Assembly (NCBI RefSeq): GCF_963664075.1
Contig: NZ_OY760916.1
Span: 3,617,001-3,681,000, forward strand
Direction of reading: 5' to 3'
From: an uncultured Desulfobulbus sp.
GTDB taxonomy: Bacteria > Desulfobacterota > Desulfobulbia > Desulfobulbales > Desulfobulbaceae
Length of the DNA: 64,000 bases
Shown one piece after another: positions 1-9,413 of the stretch. Below the pieces are notes generated by a model. The model was not told the origin of the DNA, ran no database searches, and saw only the letters and a list, made by a program, of their open reading frames with translations. Both the position numbers and the translations under genes were made by a program. Each line of letters opens with the position of its first letter. The first letter of the stretch is position 1.

Positions 1-1427
1 AACAATTTGGTTATGCCTTTCTTATCGACGGAGATCGCCAGCTCCTAGGCAGCTCCCGCGACCTCGGGCCGAACCTGTTCGATCACGACTCTGCCCAGAC
101 CTTTAATCGGCTCTACGCCTCTGAAAGCGGTCAATTCATCCACCACGAAGACAACGGCGGCATCCTCACCGTCTTCCAGCACCTTGAACGGACCCAGTGG
201 ATCTTTGTCATCGAGCAGGCCCTGGATCAAACCCTGGAACCCATTGCCCGCATCTTTCGAATCAATACCCTGGGAGCGGCCCTTGTCCTCTGCATTCTCG
301 CAGCCCTGATTATCGCTTTATTTCGACAGGTTATCGTCCAGCGTCTTCAGGACATGCTCCGTGCGACAATGACGGTTCGCCAGGGCGATTTTTCCCAGCG
401 TATTGCCCGCTCAGCGAGTATTCCCGACGAGATATCCGAGCTGACAGACTCTTTCAACACGATGATTGATCAGCTGGATAAAACCGTCAGTACGCTCAAT
501 GAAGAAATTCGAGTCCGCCGCAAGACTGAGGCAAAACTGGCCCATCACCAGGAAAACCTGGAAAAAATCATCGAACAGCGCAGCCTAGAGCTACAAAAGG
601 AGATTGGGGAACGACAGAAGGCAGAGGAGCGACTGGTTCGTGCGGAAAAACTGGAGATGATCGGCACCCTGGCCGGAGGAGTTGCCCACGACCTCAACAA
701 CATCCTCTCCGGCATTGTCAGCTATCCGGACCTGCTTTTAATTAAACTTGCCCCGGATCATCCCATGTACCCCGCACTCTGCACCATTAAAGAATCCGGC
801 CAAAAGGCAGCCGCCATTGTCCAGGATCTGCTGACACTTGCCAGGCGCGGCATCAGCGTACGCGAACCGGTCGATCTCAATCAGCTGGTGGAAGAATACC
901 TCAGAAGTCCGGAATTTCAGCTGCTCAAATCACACCACCCCATGTTGAAGGTTCAAACCGACTGTGCCCCTGATCTTTTGCCAATCATGGGCTCACCGGT
1001 GCACCTGTTTAAAACAATCATGAACCTGATTGCCAATGGAGCGGAATCCATGGAACAGGGTGGAGAAATCCGAATCACCACAGATAACCGCTATCTGGAT
1101 AGTGCCCTGAAGCTCTACGAAAACATCAGCCAGGGTGATTATGTCGTCCTGCAAATACAAGATCAGGGCTGTGGCATTGCTTTAGATGATCTGGAAAAAA
1201 TTTTTGAGCCGTTCTTTACCAGCAAAAGAATGGGATCGAGCGGTACCGGGCTAGGGATGGCTGTTGTCTGGGGGACAGTGAAAGATCACCATGGCTATAT
1301 TGATTGCGAAAGTTCGGCACAGGGGACGGTATTCAGCCTCTACTTCCCTGTGACGGCACAAAGTCGGATTCACCCCCCCCTGTTCCACAACCAGAGCAAT
1401 ATCAGGGCCACGGGGAACATATCTTAG
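1..1427 (+). CDS. Sensor histidine kinase, 5' end outside window
   Basis: The frame is open from position 3, so the gene begins upstream of the window. In order it shows the end of an extracytoplasmic sensor region, one membrane helix (about 261-327), a HAMP linker, a coiled coil, a HisKA domain with the phosphoacceptor His codon at 687-689 (motif AHDLNN), and a HATPase domain with N box (NLIANGAES), G1 (DQGCGI), F box (FEPFF) and G2 (GTGLGM). It should autophosphorylate in response to a periplasmic or membrane signal. The last 20 or so residues after a C8 run look random, while the overlapping frame immediately continues as a receiver domain. The ancestral product was therefore almost certainly a hybrid kinase-receiver protein. 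The signal is unknown. Confidence 0.9.
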   Translation, partial: QFGYAFLIDGDRQLLGSSRDLGPNLFDHDSAQTFNRLYASESGQFIHHEDNGGILTVFQHLERTQWIFVIEQALDQTLEPIARIFRINTLGAALVLCILAALIIALFRQVIVQRLQDMLRATMTVRQGDFSQRIARSASIPDEISELTDSFNTMIDQLDKTVSTLNEEIRVRRKTEAKLAHHQENLEKIIEQRSLELQKEIGERQKAEERLVRAEKLEMIGTLAGGVAHDLNNILSGIVSYPDLLLIKLAPDHPMYPALCTIKESGQKAAAIVQDLLTLARRGISVREPVDLNQLVEEYLRSPEFQLLKSHHPMLKVQTDCAPDLLPIMGSPVHLFKTIMNLIANGAESMEQGGEIRITTDNRYLDSALKLYENISQGDYVVLQIQDQGCGIALDDLEKIFEPFFTSKRMGSSGTGLGMAVVWGTVKDHHGYIDCESSAQGTVFSLYFPVTAQSRIHPPLFHNQSNIRATGNIS

Positions 1428-1774
1428 TGGTTGACGATATTGCCGAGCAACGGGAAATTGCATCAACCATCCTCACAGAGCTTGGGTACAAAGTTACAAC
1501 CGTTGAAAGTGGGGAACAGGCGATTGCCCTTGCACGCAAAGAACACTTTGACCTTCTACTCCTGGATATGATTCTGGGTGAGGGCATAGATGGGTTAGAA
1601 ACCTATCGCAGTATCAAGGAACTCGTCCCTGGCCAGGCAGCAATTATCACCAGTGGTTTTTCCGAAACCACCCGAATTAGTGAAGCAATTCGCATAGGCG
1701 TAGGTCGATATATTAAAAAGCCGTATATGATTAATACCCTTGGGATGGCTATTCGCCAGGAGCTCGATAAATAA
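1304..1774 (+). CDS. Response regulator receiver domain, frame-shifted from the kinase
   Basis: A single CheY-like receiver domain: acidic pocket (ILVVDD), phosphoacceptor Asp in LLLLDM (codon near 1565), the Ser/Thr switch (ITSG) and the conserved Lys in IKKPY. No output domain follows, so it acts as a phosphotransfer or stand-alone regulator module. The longest open frame starts inside the kinase gene at 1304, but its first 25 or so codons are the kinase C-terminus read out of frame. No start codon with a good ribosome site lies just before the receiver. It is best read as the C-terminal module of the upstream kinase, separated by the C8 tract, rather than as an independent gene. Confidence 0.8.
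   Translation: MRKFGTGDGIQPLLPCDGTKSDSPPPVPQPEQYQGHGEHILVVDDIAEQREIASTILTELGYKVTTVESGEQAIALARKEHFDLLLLDMILGEGIDGLETYRSIKELVPGQAAIITSGFSETTRISEAIRIGVGRYIKKPYMINTLGMAIRQELDK
1373..1380 (+). other. C8 homopolymer at kinase/receiver frame break
   Basis: Eight consecutive C residues lie exactly where the kinase frame stops resembling protein and the receiver frame takes over. One extra C would join the two frames into a continuous hybrid kinase, reading ...HPPPVPQPEQ... into the receiver. It may be a phase-variable tract, a slippage site, an inactivating mutation or an assembly error. Confidence 0.75.
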
Positions 1775-1907
1775 TCGCATGAGTGCCTCCTCATCTCCAC
1801 CTAACACAGCCCTAATGGTCATCCCCTAAACAAATTTTGGTTTGCCTTTTGAGAACCGTGAGCATTGAGAATGAAGGGTGTTCTGTATCCCCGACCGAGA
1901 ATTCAGA

Positions 1908-3539
1908 TTAAAATTCAGGACGATGTAGATTAAACTTTTTCATCCGGTATCCCATTTGCCGCTGAGTCAACCCCAACTCCCGCGCTGCTCGTGACTGTAC
2001 CCATCCATTTCGAATCAGGGCGGATTCCACCTGTTCCCGTTCAAGATCCTTCAGAGACTTTCTCCCTGCTGGCTGGGGGGTTGCAGCCTGGGGTGGAGCC
2101 ATTGAGGGCAACACGGTTTCCATGGCCGGGGGAATTCGGCCGGAATCGGGGCTGGTCATATACTCTGGCAATTCTTCCACAGTGAGCACATCACCACTGG
2201 CCAGAATAACCATTCGTTCAACCAAGTTCTGCAACTCACGAACATTCCCCGGCCAGTTATAGTCAGTGAGAAAATCTAGAAACTCTCGTGACATTCGTAA
2301 ATGTTTTTCGTTTCGTTTGTTACTGGAGCGGAGAAAGTGATCGAGCAGAAGAGGTATGTCGTCACGACGTTTACGGAGCGGCGGCAGATTAATTGGCACG
2401 ACGTTCAAACGATAATACAAGTCATTTCGAAAAGTTCCCAGAGCAACTGCCCGTTCAAGGCTGACATTGGTTGCTGCAATAATCCGCACATCCACGTTGA
2501 GAGTGCGTGAACCGCCCAGACGTTCAAACTGCTGTTCCTGCAACACCCGCAGTAATTTAGCCTGCAACAGCAGGGGAAGCTCACCTATTTCATCAAGAAA
2601 AATCGTTCCGTGATCTGCCTGTTCAAAGCGACCGATACGGGCCACAACCGCACCAGTAAAAGCGCCTTTTTCATGACCAAAAAGTTCACTTTCCAAAAGA
2701 TTTTCCGGCAGAGCCGCACAGTTCAACTTGATAAATGCCTCATTTTTACGAGGGCTGGCATCATGTACGGCGCGAGCGACCAGCTCTTTTCCCGTGCCCG
2801 ATTCCCCTAAGAGTAGAACAGTGGCACTTGAAGGCGCAACCCGCTCAATGGACCAGTAAACTTCCTGCATGGCCTTTGACTGGCCAATAATCTGATGCCG
2901 GTGGTAGCGCCCATGCAGTTTCTCTTTTAGGCTCAAATTTTCCTGAACCAGTTGTTCCCTATCCTGGCGAATGGCCCGATTGAGACTTAGAAACTGGGCG
3001 ATCAAGGTCGAGAGAACTGTCAGAAAACGCACATCTTCTTCAAAGGAGATGTCCGAATCAAAGAGCCGATCCACACTCAATACACCGACTGCGGCCCCGG
3101 ACAGCATGACCGGCACGCCGATGAAGGAAATTTTGGTTTTTGAAATTCTGGGACGAGATCCGGTTCGGTTTAAAAATAAGGGTTCGCTATGGACATCGGG
3201 AACCACAAAAGGAGAACCGGTACTGAACACCTGTCCGTAAATCCCTTCGTTCAGGCCATAAACGCCGCGCTGTTCTTCCTCGACACTTAACCCATAGGAT
3301 GCTCGAATGGTCAGGTGTCGCCCTGTCTCATCGAGCAAGGCCAGGGTCGCCCGCTCCATACGCAGGGTATCATGCAGTACCTTCAACACAGAAGAAAGCG
3401 CCGTATCGAGATGCACGGCCGATCCGATAAGATTAACGATATTGTACAGTGCCTGCACTTCCAGAGCGGCTGTACTGCTTGCGTCTATGGAAGGATCACA
3501 GGATGGTGGATTTGTATTCATAACCTTTTGCCTACCCAC
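1908..3539 (-). CDS. nifA: NifA-type sigma54-dependent transcriptional activator
   Basis: 543 residues with an N-terminal GAF domain (about 35-190), a central AAA+ sigma54-interaction domain with Walker A GESGTGKE, the GAFTGA loop that contacts sigma54, Walker B FLDEIGE and the arginine-containing NDLYYRLNV segment, then a C-terminal Fis-type helix-turn-helix ([20 protein letters not shown]). GAF, AAA+ and HTH all resemble NifA/AnfA-family activators. I see no Cys-rich interdomain linker like that of oxygen-sensitive NifA. No nif structural gene is in the window, so control of nitrogen fixation is inference, and another NifA-like regulator is possible. An ATG seven codons in (MNTNPP) is an alternative start. 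Confidence 0.88.
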   Translation of the reverse strand: MGRQKVMNTNPPSCDPSIDASSTAALEVQALYNIVNLIGSAVHLDTALSSVLKVLHDTLRMERATLALLDETGRHLTIRASYGLSVEEEQRGVYGLNEGIYGQVFSTGSPFVVPDVHSEPLFLNRTGSRPRISKTKISFIGVPVMLSGAAVGVLSVDRLFDSDISFEEDVRFLTVLSTLIAQFLSLNRAIRQDREQLVQENLSLKEKLHGRYHRHQIIGQSKAMQEVYWSIERVAPSSATVLLLGESGTGKELVARAVHDASPRKNEAFIKLNCAALPENLLESELFGHEKGAFTGAVVARIGRFEQADHGTIFLDEIGELPLLLQAKLLRVLQEQQFERLGGSRTLNVDVRIIAATNVSLERAVALGTFRNDLYYRLNVVPINLPPLRKRRDDIPLLLDHFLRSSNKRNEKHLRMSREFLDFLTDYNWPGNVRELQNLVERMVILASGDVLTVEELPEYMTSPDSGRIPPAMETVLPSMAPPQAATPQPAGRKSLKDLEREQVESALIRNGWVQSRAARELGLTQRQMGYRMKKFNLHRPEF

Positions 3540-4446
3540 TTGGTCGTATGGAGTATCTGGTCTGACGAGCGTTGCGGCACAGCGCAGCGGACTTCGTCTT
3601 CACCGTCCCCCTCCAGACACGACCCTTTGTTGATAAATAGCTTCACCGACGCAAATTGGTGCTCTTGATGGCTCTTGCAGGGCAGAGGCTCCCACCACCA
3701 TCGCGGCTTTTTGTTCACAGCAATCGGATCAAGAAAATTTTAATCCAATTATTCTCAACAAATTCCACACTCGAGCACGTTTTTTCCCTCGGATGCGATA
3801 CGGATATTCCTCTCATTCACTCGTTACCTTGCAAGAACCATTCCCGGCTATCCACACCACTGCTTTGCAGAGCAAAAATACTGCTCAATCCAGCCCAAGG
3901 CAGTCCATTTTCCCTTTCATTTTCCCCTGGTAAGCCTCGCCTCGACCGTTCAAAGACAAAGCCTCCCCTTCCGCTTTCCTCTTGCCTTTTTATCATTCAT
4001 TTCCAGCTCTATTTTTCCAACTGGGGAACACTACTTCCCCAACGGCACCGTACACTTTATTTCATATTTGTCAGCACAGAGCTGTGCACATTGCAGAAAT
4101 GAACAGTTCAAGACCTTACTCAAGCCTGACCTTGCAAAAATGTGGCTAAATAATCAAGAATGATCAAGTCAGGCAAAAGAGCATGACATGATTCAATAAA
4201 TGAGGTAGAGGAGAGGTTTCCCACCAAACAGGAGAAGCCCGGAGTTCTCTAAAGGCTTCAAAACGGTTATAGTGAATGTATTCTAACAAGAGCGTTTCTT
4301 GAAAAACTCAGGCAGGCGCACAAGAGTCATTGACCGGTACTGACCGGGCATAACGATTTGGCACCTCCGCCTGGAGCAAGAGCTAAAAAAACCCGCACAG
4401 ATCGCATAGGGTAGAATCGTGCAGGGGTGAGATATTGAGGTAGGTT
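3540..4446. other. Long intergenic region, no convincing gene
   Basis: About 900 bp between the divergently transcribed nifA-like gene and the exonuclease gene. Open frames here have unconvincing composition and no recognisable domain. Visible structure: a tandem TGACCGG repeat (about 4331-4345) and an inverted repeat pairing CCCGCAC-GAT (4392-4402) with ATC-GTGC-GGGG (4416-4427), which lies 20 bp before the exonuclease start and could form a leader hairpin. I found no clear -24/-12 sigma54 promoter. Confidence 0.5.
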
Positions 4447-5082
4447 GTGTTAGTCAGCTGTGAACCACTGGGCTCCAAAGGACGCCCCAGCGGTGGAAAA
4501 AAAATCAGTAAAGAGGCTATAAACGAACTCCCTCTGGCCAGATGGCAGGGAGCCGTTCAACTCGTATCAACGACGGATGACGTAGAGCAGGCAGTCAAAA
4601 CCTTGCAAAACTGTCCCATCCTTGGCTTTGACACGGAAACCCGTCCAGCCTTTAAAAAAGGGCAAAAATTCAAACCAAGTCTGCTTCAGCTGGCAACCGA
4701 TGAGACTGTCTTTCTGTTCCAACTGCAATCAACCGGACTGCCTGAATCTCTGCGAGCTCTCCTGGAGACAAGCGCTATTATCAAAGCTGGCGTTGCCCCG
4801 GATTTCGACCTCCTCAATCTTCAGACGATAGCCGCTTTCACACCGGCAGGCTTCATTGACCTGGCTCAGATGGCTCGGCTGCGCAATATCCGTAACCAGG
4901 GGTTACGTGGCCTGGCAGCGCTGATCTGTGGGGTCCGCATTTCAAAAACCGCCCGCACCTCGAACTGGTCCAAGCCGGAGCTGACTCCCCAACAGATTCA
5001 CTATGCGGCTACCGATGCCTGGATAAGCCGAGAACTCTACCTGCATCTGCAGGAATTGCCCCAATCCCCAAAAGAACGCTGA
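4447..5082 (+). CDS. 3'-5' exonuclease domain protein (DnaQ/RNase D-like)
   Basis: 211 residues carrying the DEDD exonuclease motifs: ExoI GFDTET (Asp and Glu ligands), ExoII APDFD, and ExoIII HYAATDAW with the Tyr-x3-Asp of the DEDDy subclass. It is a single-domain protein without the HRDC domains of full RNase D, resembling the WRN exonuclease or 'exonuclease domain 2' group. It probably trims RNA or DNA 3' ends with two metal ions, but the substrate is not evident. The start is a GTG with GAGG about 7 nt upstream. It converges with the ygjV-like gene; an 8-bp inverted repeat (TAGAGTGG/CCACTCTA) lies between and overlaps that gene's stop. Confidence 0.85.
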   Translation: MLVSCEPLGSKGRPSGGKKISKEAINELPLARWQGAVQLVSTTDDVEQAVKTLQNCPILGFDTETRPAFKKGQKFKPSLLQLATDETVFLFQLQSTGLPESLRALLETSAIIKAGVAPDFDLLNLQTIAAFTPAGFIDLAQMARLRNIRNQGLRGLAALICGVRISKTARTSNWSKPELTPQQIHYAATDAWISRELYLHLQELPQSPKER

Positions 5083-5113
5083 GCACCTTTCCCTAGAGTG
5101 GGGTGGTCTCCGT

Positions 5114-5611
5114 CTACACCACTCTACGCAGATAATACCGATAGTATCCAAGGAGGTTGCTCACAAGAAAGAGCCCCTCCATCAGCACTGCAGTTGGTGA
5201 TCCAGCCAGCATGTTATGCACGAGCCACGTAGTGGTCGCTCCCATCATTACCTGGCGCAACCGCCTATCTTCGGCACAAAAAGATCCGATTGTCCCCAGC
5301 ACCGCCCCCAGGCAACTCAGCACACTCAGTCCCCCGCCATAGGTACACAAAGCCAGCAGCAGGCTCCCACCGATAAAAACCAACATAACCTTTTTCGAGG
5401 TGGTGAAATAGCTGACACCCAAACGGACAGCTGCAAGAAAGGCGAGCCCCATGGCGGTCCAGATGCCAAGGAGGGCAAAATGAAGCGCGATCAGGCTGCA
5501 GGAACAGCAGAGACAGGCGACAATATGCTGCCGCTGCTTACATTGGAAGGAGATCAGATCAAAACAGATGGCAACGCCAACCAAGACCTGGGAAAGAGCA
5601 AAAGAAGACAT
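5114..5611 (-). CDS. ygjV: YgjV-family inner-membrane protein
   Basis: A 165-residue hydrophobic protein with about five or six predicted membrane helices, matching the YgjV/Imp family (E. coli YgjV is about 180 residues). Function is unknown. I chose the ATG giving MSSFALSQ; the longer open frame would add 52 atypical residues and run into the upstream glucokinase gene in another frame. With this start it begins 29 bp after the glucokinase stop on the same strand, so the two are probably co-transcribed. That suggests, but does not show, a link to sugar or small-molecule uptake. Confidence 0.7.
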   Translation of the reverse strand: MSSFALSQVLVGVAICFDLISFQCKQRQHIVACLCCSCSLIALHFALLGIWTAMGLAFLAAVRLGVSYFTTSKKVMLVFIGGSLLLALCTYGGGLSVLSCLGAVLGTIGSFCAEDRRLRQVMMGATTTWLVHNMLAGSPTAVLMEGLFLVSNLLGYYRYYLRRVV

Positions 5612-5640
5612 GAATGAGAGAAAGTCGCGAAAGACCTCTG

Positions 5641-6627
5641 TCAGGCAGACACGGCCTGCGCCCCATAGGCTGCGGCCCCGATCAGGGCAGTCTCCGGATT
5701 GAGAATAAGCCGTATGGGCACCTGCGCAAGCCGCTTTTGATAGGTGCCTCGAGCAAAGATTCGACAAAAGCGATCCACATCCATGGCTCCATGAAGACGG
5801 GCTGCGAGTCCGCCTCCCAGAAAAAGCCCTCCAAAGGCCAGAGTTTTCAACACCAGATTGGCTGCCTCGTCGGCTAGAATGTCAAAAAAGAGCTGCAGGG
5901 TCTCCTCCGCGACCTGACAGGGCCGACCTCCATCCATGGATTCCAAAGCCGCAGCAATGATGATCGGCGTTTTATCCTGCGCCTGAGTCAGCATTTCAGC
6001 CAACCAACGGGGGGACGGCAGGCGGGTGTCCATGAAGGCAAACAGATCGGGCAAGGCAAGCCCGGAGCAGACCTGCTCCACCGAGACATGTTCGTGCTCT
6101 TGACGCATAAAGGCGAGTAACTCCGCCTGCAGTTCGTTTCTGGGGGCAAAACTTGCATGCCCCCCTTCCGAGGCACAGGGCAGGAAGGCATCCTGCCAGG
6201 GCAGCAGGAACCCCTCTCCAAGACCGCTTCCCGGGGCAAGTACTGCTTGCACCTCCTTTGGAGCAGCCTTTCCAGGCTGAATGAGCAGGAGATCGGCTGT
6301 GGGCAACTGGAGGGCACCAAATCCTGTGGCCACGAGATCGTTGATCAGGTGGAGCTGCTTCATCCCAAGCAGACGGCAGAGTTCTTCTGCATCCAGAGTC
6401 CAGTTCAGATTGGTCAACTGCACTGTTTGACTCACCACGGGACCTGCCACACCAAGGCAGCCGTATTCAGGCCGTAGATCACACGGGGAGAGAAATTCAG
6501 CGACAAGGGGCAAGAATGAATCGTACTCAACGTTTAGAAAACGTTGCTGGCGTATAGGGAGCCCCGGCCAGGCTTCATAGAGCGCGAGGACAGTCTTGGT
6601 CGCCCCGATATCTCCGGCAAGCAGCAT
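5641..6627 (-). CDS. glk: Glucokinase (Glk family)
   Basis: About 328 residues of the proteobacterial hexokinase-fold glucokinase family (not ROK): an N-terminal phosphate-binding loop GDIGATKT, the catalytic stretch LINDLVATGFGA with the conserved Asp, the adenosine-side motif PGSGLGEG, EGGHASF substrate-binding residues, and GGLFLGGGLA near the C-terminus. It phosphorylates glucose with ATP to glucose 6-phosphate in the cytoplasm. The ATG giving MLLAGDIG is preferred over a TTG six codons upstream, since family members begin right at the phosphate loop. It is followed by ygjV on the same strand. Confidence 0.92.
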   Translation of the reverse strand: MLLAGDIGATKTVLALYEAWPGLPIRQQRFLNVEYDSFLPLVAEFLSPCDLRPEYGCLGVAGPVVSQTVQLTNLNWTLDAEELCRLLGMKQLHLINDLVATGFGALQLPTADLLLIQPGKAAPKEVQAVLAPGSGLGEGFLLPWQDAFLPCASEGGHASFAPRNELQAELLAFMRQEHEHVSVEQVCSGLALPDLFAFMDTRLPSPRWLAEMLTQAQDKTPIIIAAALESMDGGRPCQVAEETLQLFFDILADEAANLVLKTLAFGGLFLGGGLAARLHGAMDVDRFCRIFARGTYQKRLAQVPIRLILNPETALIGAAAYGAQAVSA

Positions 6628-6688
6628 CTTCAAAAATACCCCCAAGCAGATTCGAGCGACCTCGCATGGGCCTTGGAAAGAGACAAGG

Positions 6689-7465
6689 TCAGTTCTCCTT
6701 GATCAGGCGAATATCCCAGGCTTCCGAACGGTTGTTGTTGGCTGGATTCTCTACAACCCGAAATTCAAAAATCCGGTGAGGCTCCTGAAAGAAATGATCA
6801 GAGCCGAGGGTGGATTTGGAGAGATGGAAAAAGACGGTTTCTGACTCCAGGCAGTTATTTTCCAGGCGATAGTAGCGGAAAAATCCAAAACCGCGATCCT
6901 GGTTAAAGTTGGCCACCGTTCCCCGCTGCCATTGCTCACCATTATCCCCATGGGCACCCGCAATGGGCAATAAGCCGGGGACAAGAAAACCTGAGATATA
7001 GGAGTCTGCCACCTCGCGTAACTCTTTATTCACATTGTGAAAGCCGATGACCTCTACCCGGCAGCCCATATTCTGCAGCGCCACTATCAGGCGGAGGAAA
7101 TCACCATCCCCGGTCAGGAGAATAATCCGATCAAGGTTGCGGGCCTGGAGCAGGGCGTCAATGGCCAGGTCCATATCGGCATTCGCTTTAGTGGTGATAT
7201 TGCCATCCTCGTCTTTAAAGCGACGCACAAATTTTTTAATAATCTTAAAACCACATTGACGGAGGATATTGTGATAGGAATAGACTTTTTGCCTATATTC
7301 GCTGTCACGCTGGGTCCGCTCGTGATCCTCGGCCAGGTAGCAGTTGGCTCGCAGCATGACTGAATTATGGTTATTGGCCAGATCGACAAGCACATCATAG
7401 CGCATGCCGTAGCCACCGCTCATTTTAATATTTTCTGCATCAACGTAAATGGCTGTTTTGAGCAT
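6689..7465 (-). CDS. NYN-domain nuclease with C-terminal cold-shock-like domain
   Basis: About 258 residues. Residues 1-150 form a LabA/NYN (PIN-like) domain with the expected acidic residues: AIYVDAEN at the start, ADMDLAIDAL in the middle, LLTGDGDF near the end. This predicts metal-dependent RNase activity. After a short linker the protein ends with a cold-shock/S1-like segment (RGTVANFNQDRGFGFFRYY), a typical RNA-binding beta strand with aromatic residues. The pairing suggests an RNA-degrading or RNA-processing enzyme with its own RNA-binding module. The ATG at MLKTAIYVDAEN fits NYN families; a longer frame starts 19 codons upstream. It shares its strand with glk but has no obvious operon partner. 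Confidence 0.8.
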   Translation of the reverse strand: MLKTAIYVDAENIKMSGGYGMRYDVLVDLANNHNSVMLRANCYLAEDHERTQRDSEYRQKVYSYHNILRQCGFKIIKKFVRRFKDEDGNITTKANADMDLAIDALLQARNLDRIILLTGDGDFLRLIVALQNMGCRVEVIGFHNVNKELREVADSYISGFLVPGLLPIAGAHGDNGEQWQRGTVANFNQDRGFGFFRYYRLENNCLESETVFFHLSKSTLGSDHFFQEPHRIFEFRVVENPANNNRSEAWDIRLIKEN

Positions 7466-7684
7466 GGAATTTTTCAATTTGTTCGAACAAGCAAAATTAG
7501 AGAGTTTATAGAAGGACACCATGAGCTCACAAGAAACAAAGCTCTGTGCCCATGATATTTACGGCTCTATCATGTGTGGGAAAAAGCGCAGGGCCGCACA
7601 AAACTAAGAAAAATAGTGAACCGACCCCACACAGAAGATGCAGGATCGGTTGATGTCGCAGGAAAAAATTTCAGGGAAAGTAGG

Positions 7685-7707
7685 CCTGAACCCGTCACGG
7701 ATTCAGG
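7685..7707 (-). repeat. Palindrome CCTGAATCCG.. just after guaA
   Basis: A near-perfect inverted repeat (CCTGAA-CCG / CGG-TTCAGG, one internal mismatch) begins two bases after the guaA stop codon. It lacks an adjacent T run, so it is at best a weak intrinsic terminator or a 3'-end protecting hairpin. The half-site CCTGAATCCGTGA recurs at both ends of the 20.5-20.8 kb palindrome. Confidence 0.6.
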
Positions 7708-7709
7708 TT

Positions 7710-9260
7710 TTACTCCCATTCGATAGTCGACGGCGGTTTGGAGGAGATATCGTAGACTACACGATTGACGCCGCGGACCTCGTTGATAATGCGGTTGGAG
7801 ATACGTCCCAGCAGGTCATAGGGGAGCTGCGACCAGTCCGCGGTCATGGCATCACGACTGTCCACACAACGAAGGGCAATAACATGCTCATAGGTACGTC
7901 CATCGCCCATGACGCCCACCGTCTGAATCGGCAGGAGGACGGCAAAAGACTGCCAGACCTTACGGTACCAGCCACTGTCCTTCATCTCCTCGAGCACGAT
8001 TACATCGGCCTGGCGAAGAATGTCAAGCCGCTCTCCACTGATTCCGCCCATAATACGGATGCCAAGCCCCGGTCCGGGGAAAGGCTGACGATAAATGGCC
8101 TCCTCCGGCAACCCAAGTTCCAAGCCAAGCTCACGCACCTCATCTTTGAACAGTTCACGCAGCGGTTCAATTAAGGCCAGTTTCATTCGTTCAGGTAAAC
8201 CGCCCACATTGTGATGTGATTTGATGGGTGCTTTCCCGCGGAAAACGACCGACTCAATCACATCCGGATAGAGTGTTCCCTGAGCCAGATAGTTTACATC
8301 ACCAAGCTTATTGGCCTCAGCCTCAAAGATTTCAATAAAACCGTAGCCGATACGTTTACGTTTCTCTTCAGGATCTGCAATACCGTCAAGCTGCTGGAGA
8401 AAATATTCGCTGGCATCAACATCAATAACATTGAGATCGGTTTTCTCGCGAAAAAAACGAAGAATAGCCTCCGACTCACCGGTGCGCATCAGGCCGTTAT
8501 TGACATAAATGCAGGTCAGTTGATTGCCGATGGCACGATGGACCATCGCCGCAACCACAGAGGAGTCGACACCACCAGAGAGGGCACAGATGACTTTATC
8601 CGATCCGACCTTGGCCCGAATATCAGCAACCGTGGCATCGATAAAGGAATGCATGGTCCAGTCCGGCGTACAGTCACAGAGACCAAAAATAAAATTGCGG
8701 AGAATATCGGTACCAATCAGGGTGTGCGCTACCTCGGGATGAAACTGAACCCCGACAAAAGGCTTTTCACTGTGCCGAATAGCGGCATAGGGGGAGTGCC
8801 CACTGGTAGCCGAGACCACAAATCCCGGAGCCAATTCCTCGATACGATCACCGTGGCTCATCCAGACCTGGTGATGGGCCGGAGCTATCTCCATTCCAGC
8901 AAAAAGTCCGCCGGTGTATTCAACTGTGAGCTCGGCCTTACCAAACTCACGTTTCTCAGCCTTTTCAACCCGTCCCCCCTGCTGGACGGTCATCAGCTGG
9001 GCACCATAACAGATCCCCAGGACCGGCACGCCCAGCTCGTAAACACCGGGATCGCTGATTGGCGCGTCATCGTCGTACACACTGGCCGGACCGCCGGAGA
9101 GGATAATGCCGGTGGGTTGCATGGCTTTAAGCCGCTCAAGCTCCAGTGTGTAAGGATGGATCTCGCTGTAAACTTTCTGCTCGCGGATACGACGCGCTAT
9201 CAGCTGGGTTGTCTGCGAACCAAAGTCAAGAATGATGATTTTCTGCGTATGCGTAGACAT
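7710..9260 (-). CDS. guaA: GMP synthase (glutamine-hydrolysing)
   Basis: 516 residues, normal for GuaA. The N-terminal class I glutamine amidotransferase domain has the nucleophile Cys in GICYGAQ and the His-Glu pair in FHPEV. The ATP-pyrophosphatase domain has the P-loop LSGGVDSS, and the C-terminal dimerisation domain ends in the characteristic KPPSTIEWE. It aminates XMP to GMP using glutamine and ATP. It lies downstream of guaB on the same strand with a 153-bp spacer that can fold into a long hairpin, so the two probably form an operon with possible differential expression. Confidence 0.98.
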   Translation of the reverse strand: MSTHTQKIIILDFGSQTTQLIARRIREQKVYSEIHPYTLELERLKAMQPTGIILSGGPASVYDDDAPISDPGVYELGVPVLGICYGAQLMTVQQGGRVEKAEKREFGKAELTVEYTGGLFAGMEIAPAHHQVWMSHGDRIEELAPGFVVSATSGHSPYAAIRHSEKPFVGVQFHPEVAHTLIGTDILRNFIFGLCDCTPDWTMHSFIDATVADIRAKVGSDKVICALSGGVDSSVVAAMVHRAIGNQLTCIYVNNGLMRTGESEAILRFFREKTDLNVIDVDASEYFLQQLDGIADPEEKRKRIGYGFIEIFEAEANKLGDVNYLAQGTLYPDVIESVVFRGKAPIKSHHNVGGLPERMKLALIEPLRELFKDEVRELGLELGLPEEAIYRQPFPGPGLGIRIMGGISGERLDILRQADVIVLEEMKDSGWYRKVWQSFAVLLPIQTVGVMGDGRTYEHVIALRCVDSRDAMTADWSQLPYDLLGRISNRIINEVRGVNRVVYDISSKPPSTIEWE

Positions 9261-9303
9261 GGCTACCTATGAATGAGGGTTTAAAGACGAAAAATCGCTG
9301 ATT

Positions 9304-9406
9304 CCGTGTGAGGCTGCGGGTGTCGCTTAAACCAGCCTTCTTCTTTTGCATAGACCGTCGTCCCTTGCAAAAGAAAACAGGTTCAAGCGATCATCCGCTG
9401 TCACGG
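9304..9406 (-). repeat. Long imperfect hairpin between guaB and guaA
   Basis: About 103 nt of nested inverted repeats: CCGTG/CACGG at the ends, GCGG/CCGC inside, then CGCTT-AACC/GGTT-AAGCG, and a perfect 9-bp TCTTTTGCA/TGCAAAAGA closing the centre. There is no T run directly after it, so it is not a classic terminator. A processing or stability element in the guaBA transcript, or an inserted palindromic repeat, would fit. Confidence 0.65.
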
Positions 9407-9413
9407 CTTAAAA

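Noticed and set aside
3656..4102. Plus-strand open frame of 148 codons between nifA and the exonuclease gene
   Set aside because: No domain, no convincing ribosome site, Ser/Pro/Leu-rich composition as expected from chance; treated as intergenic.
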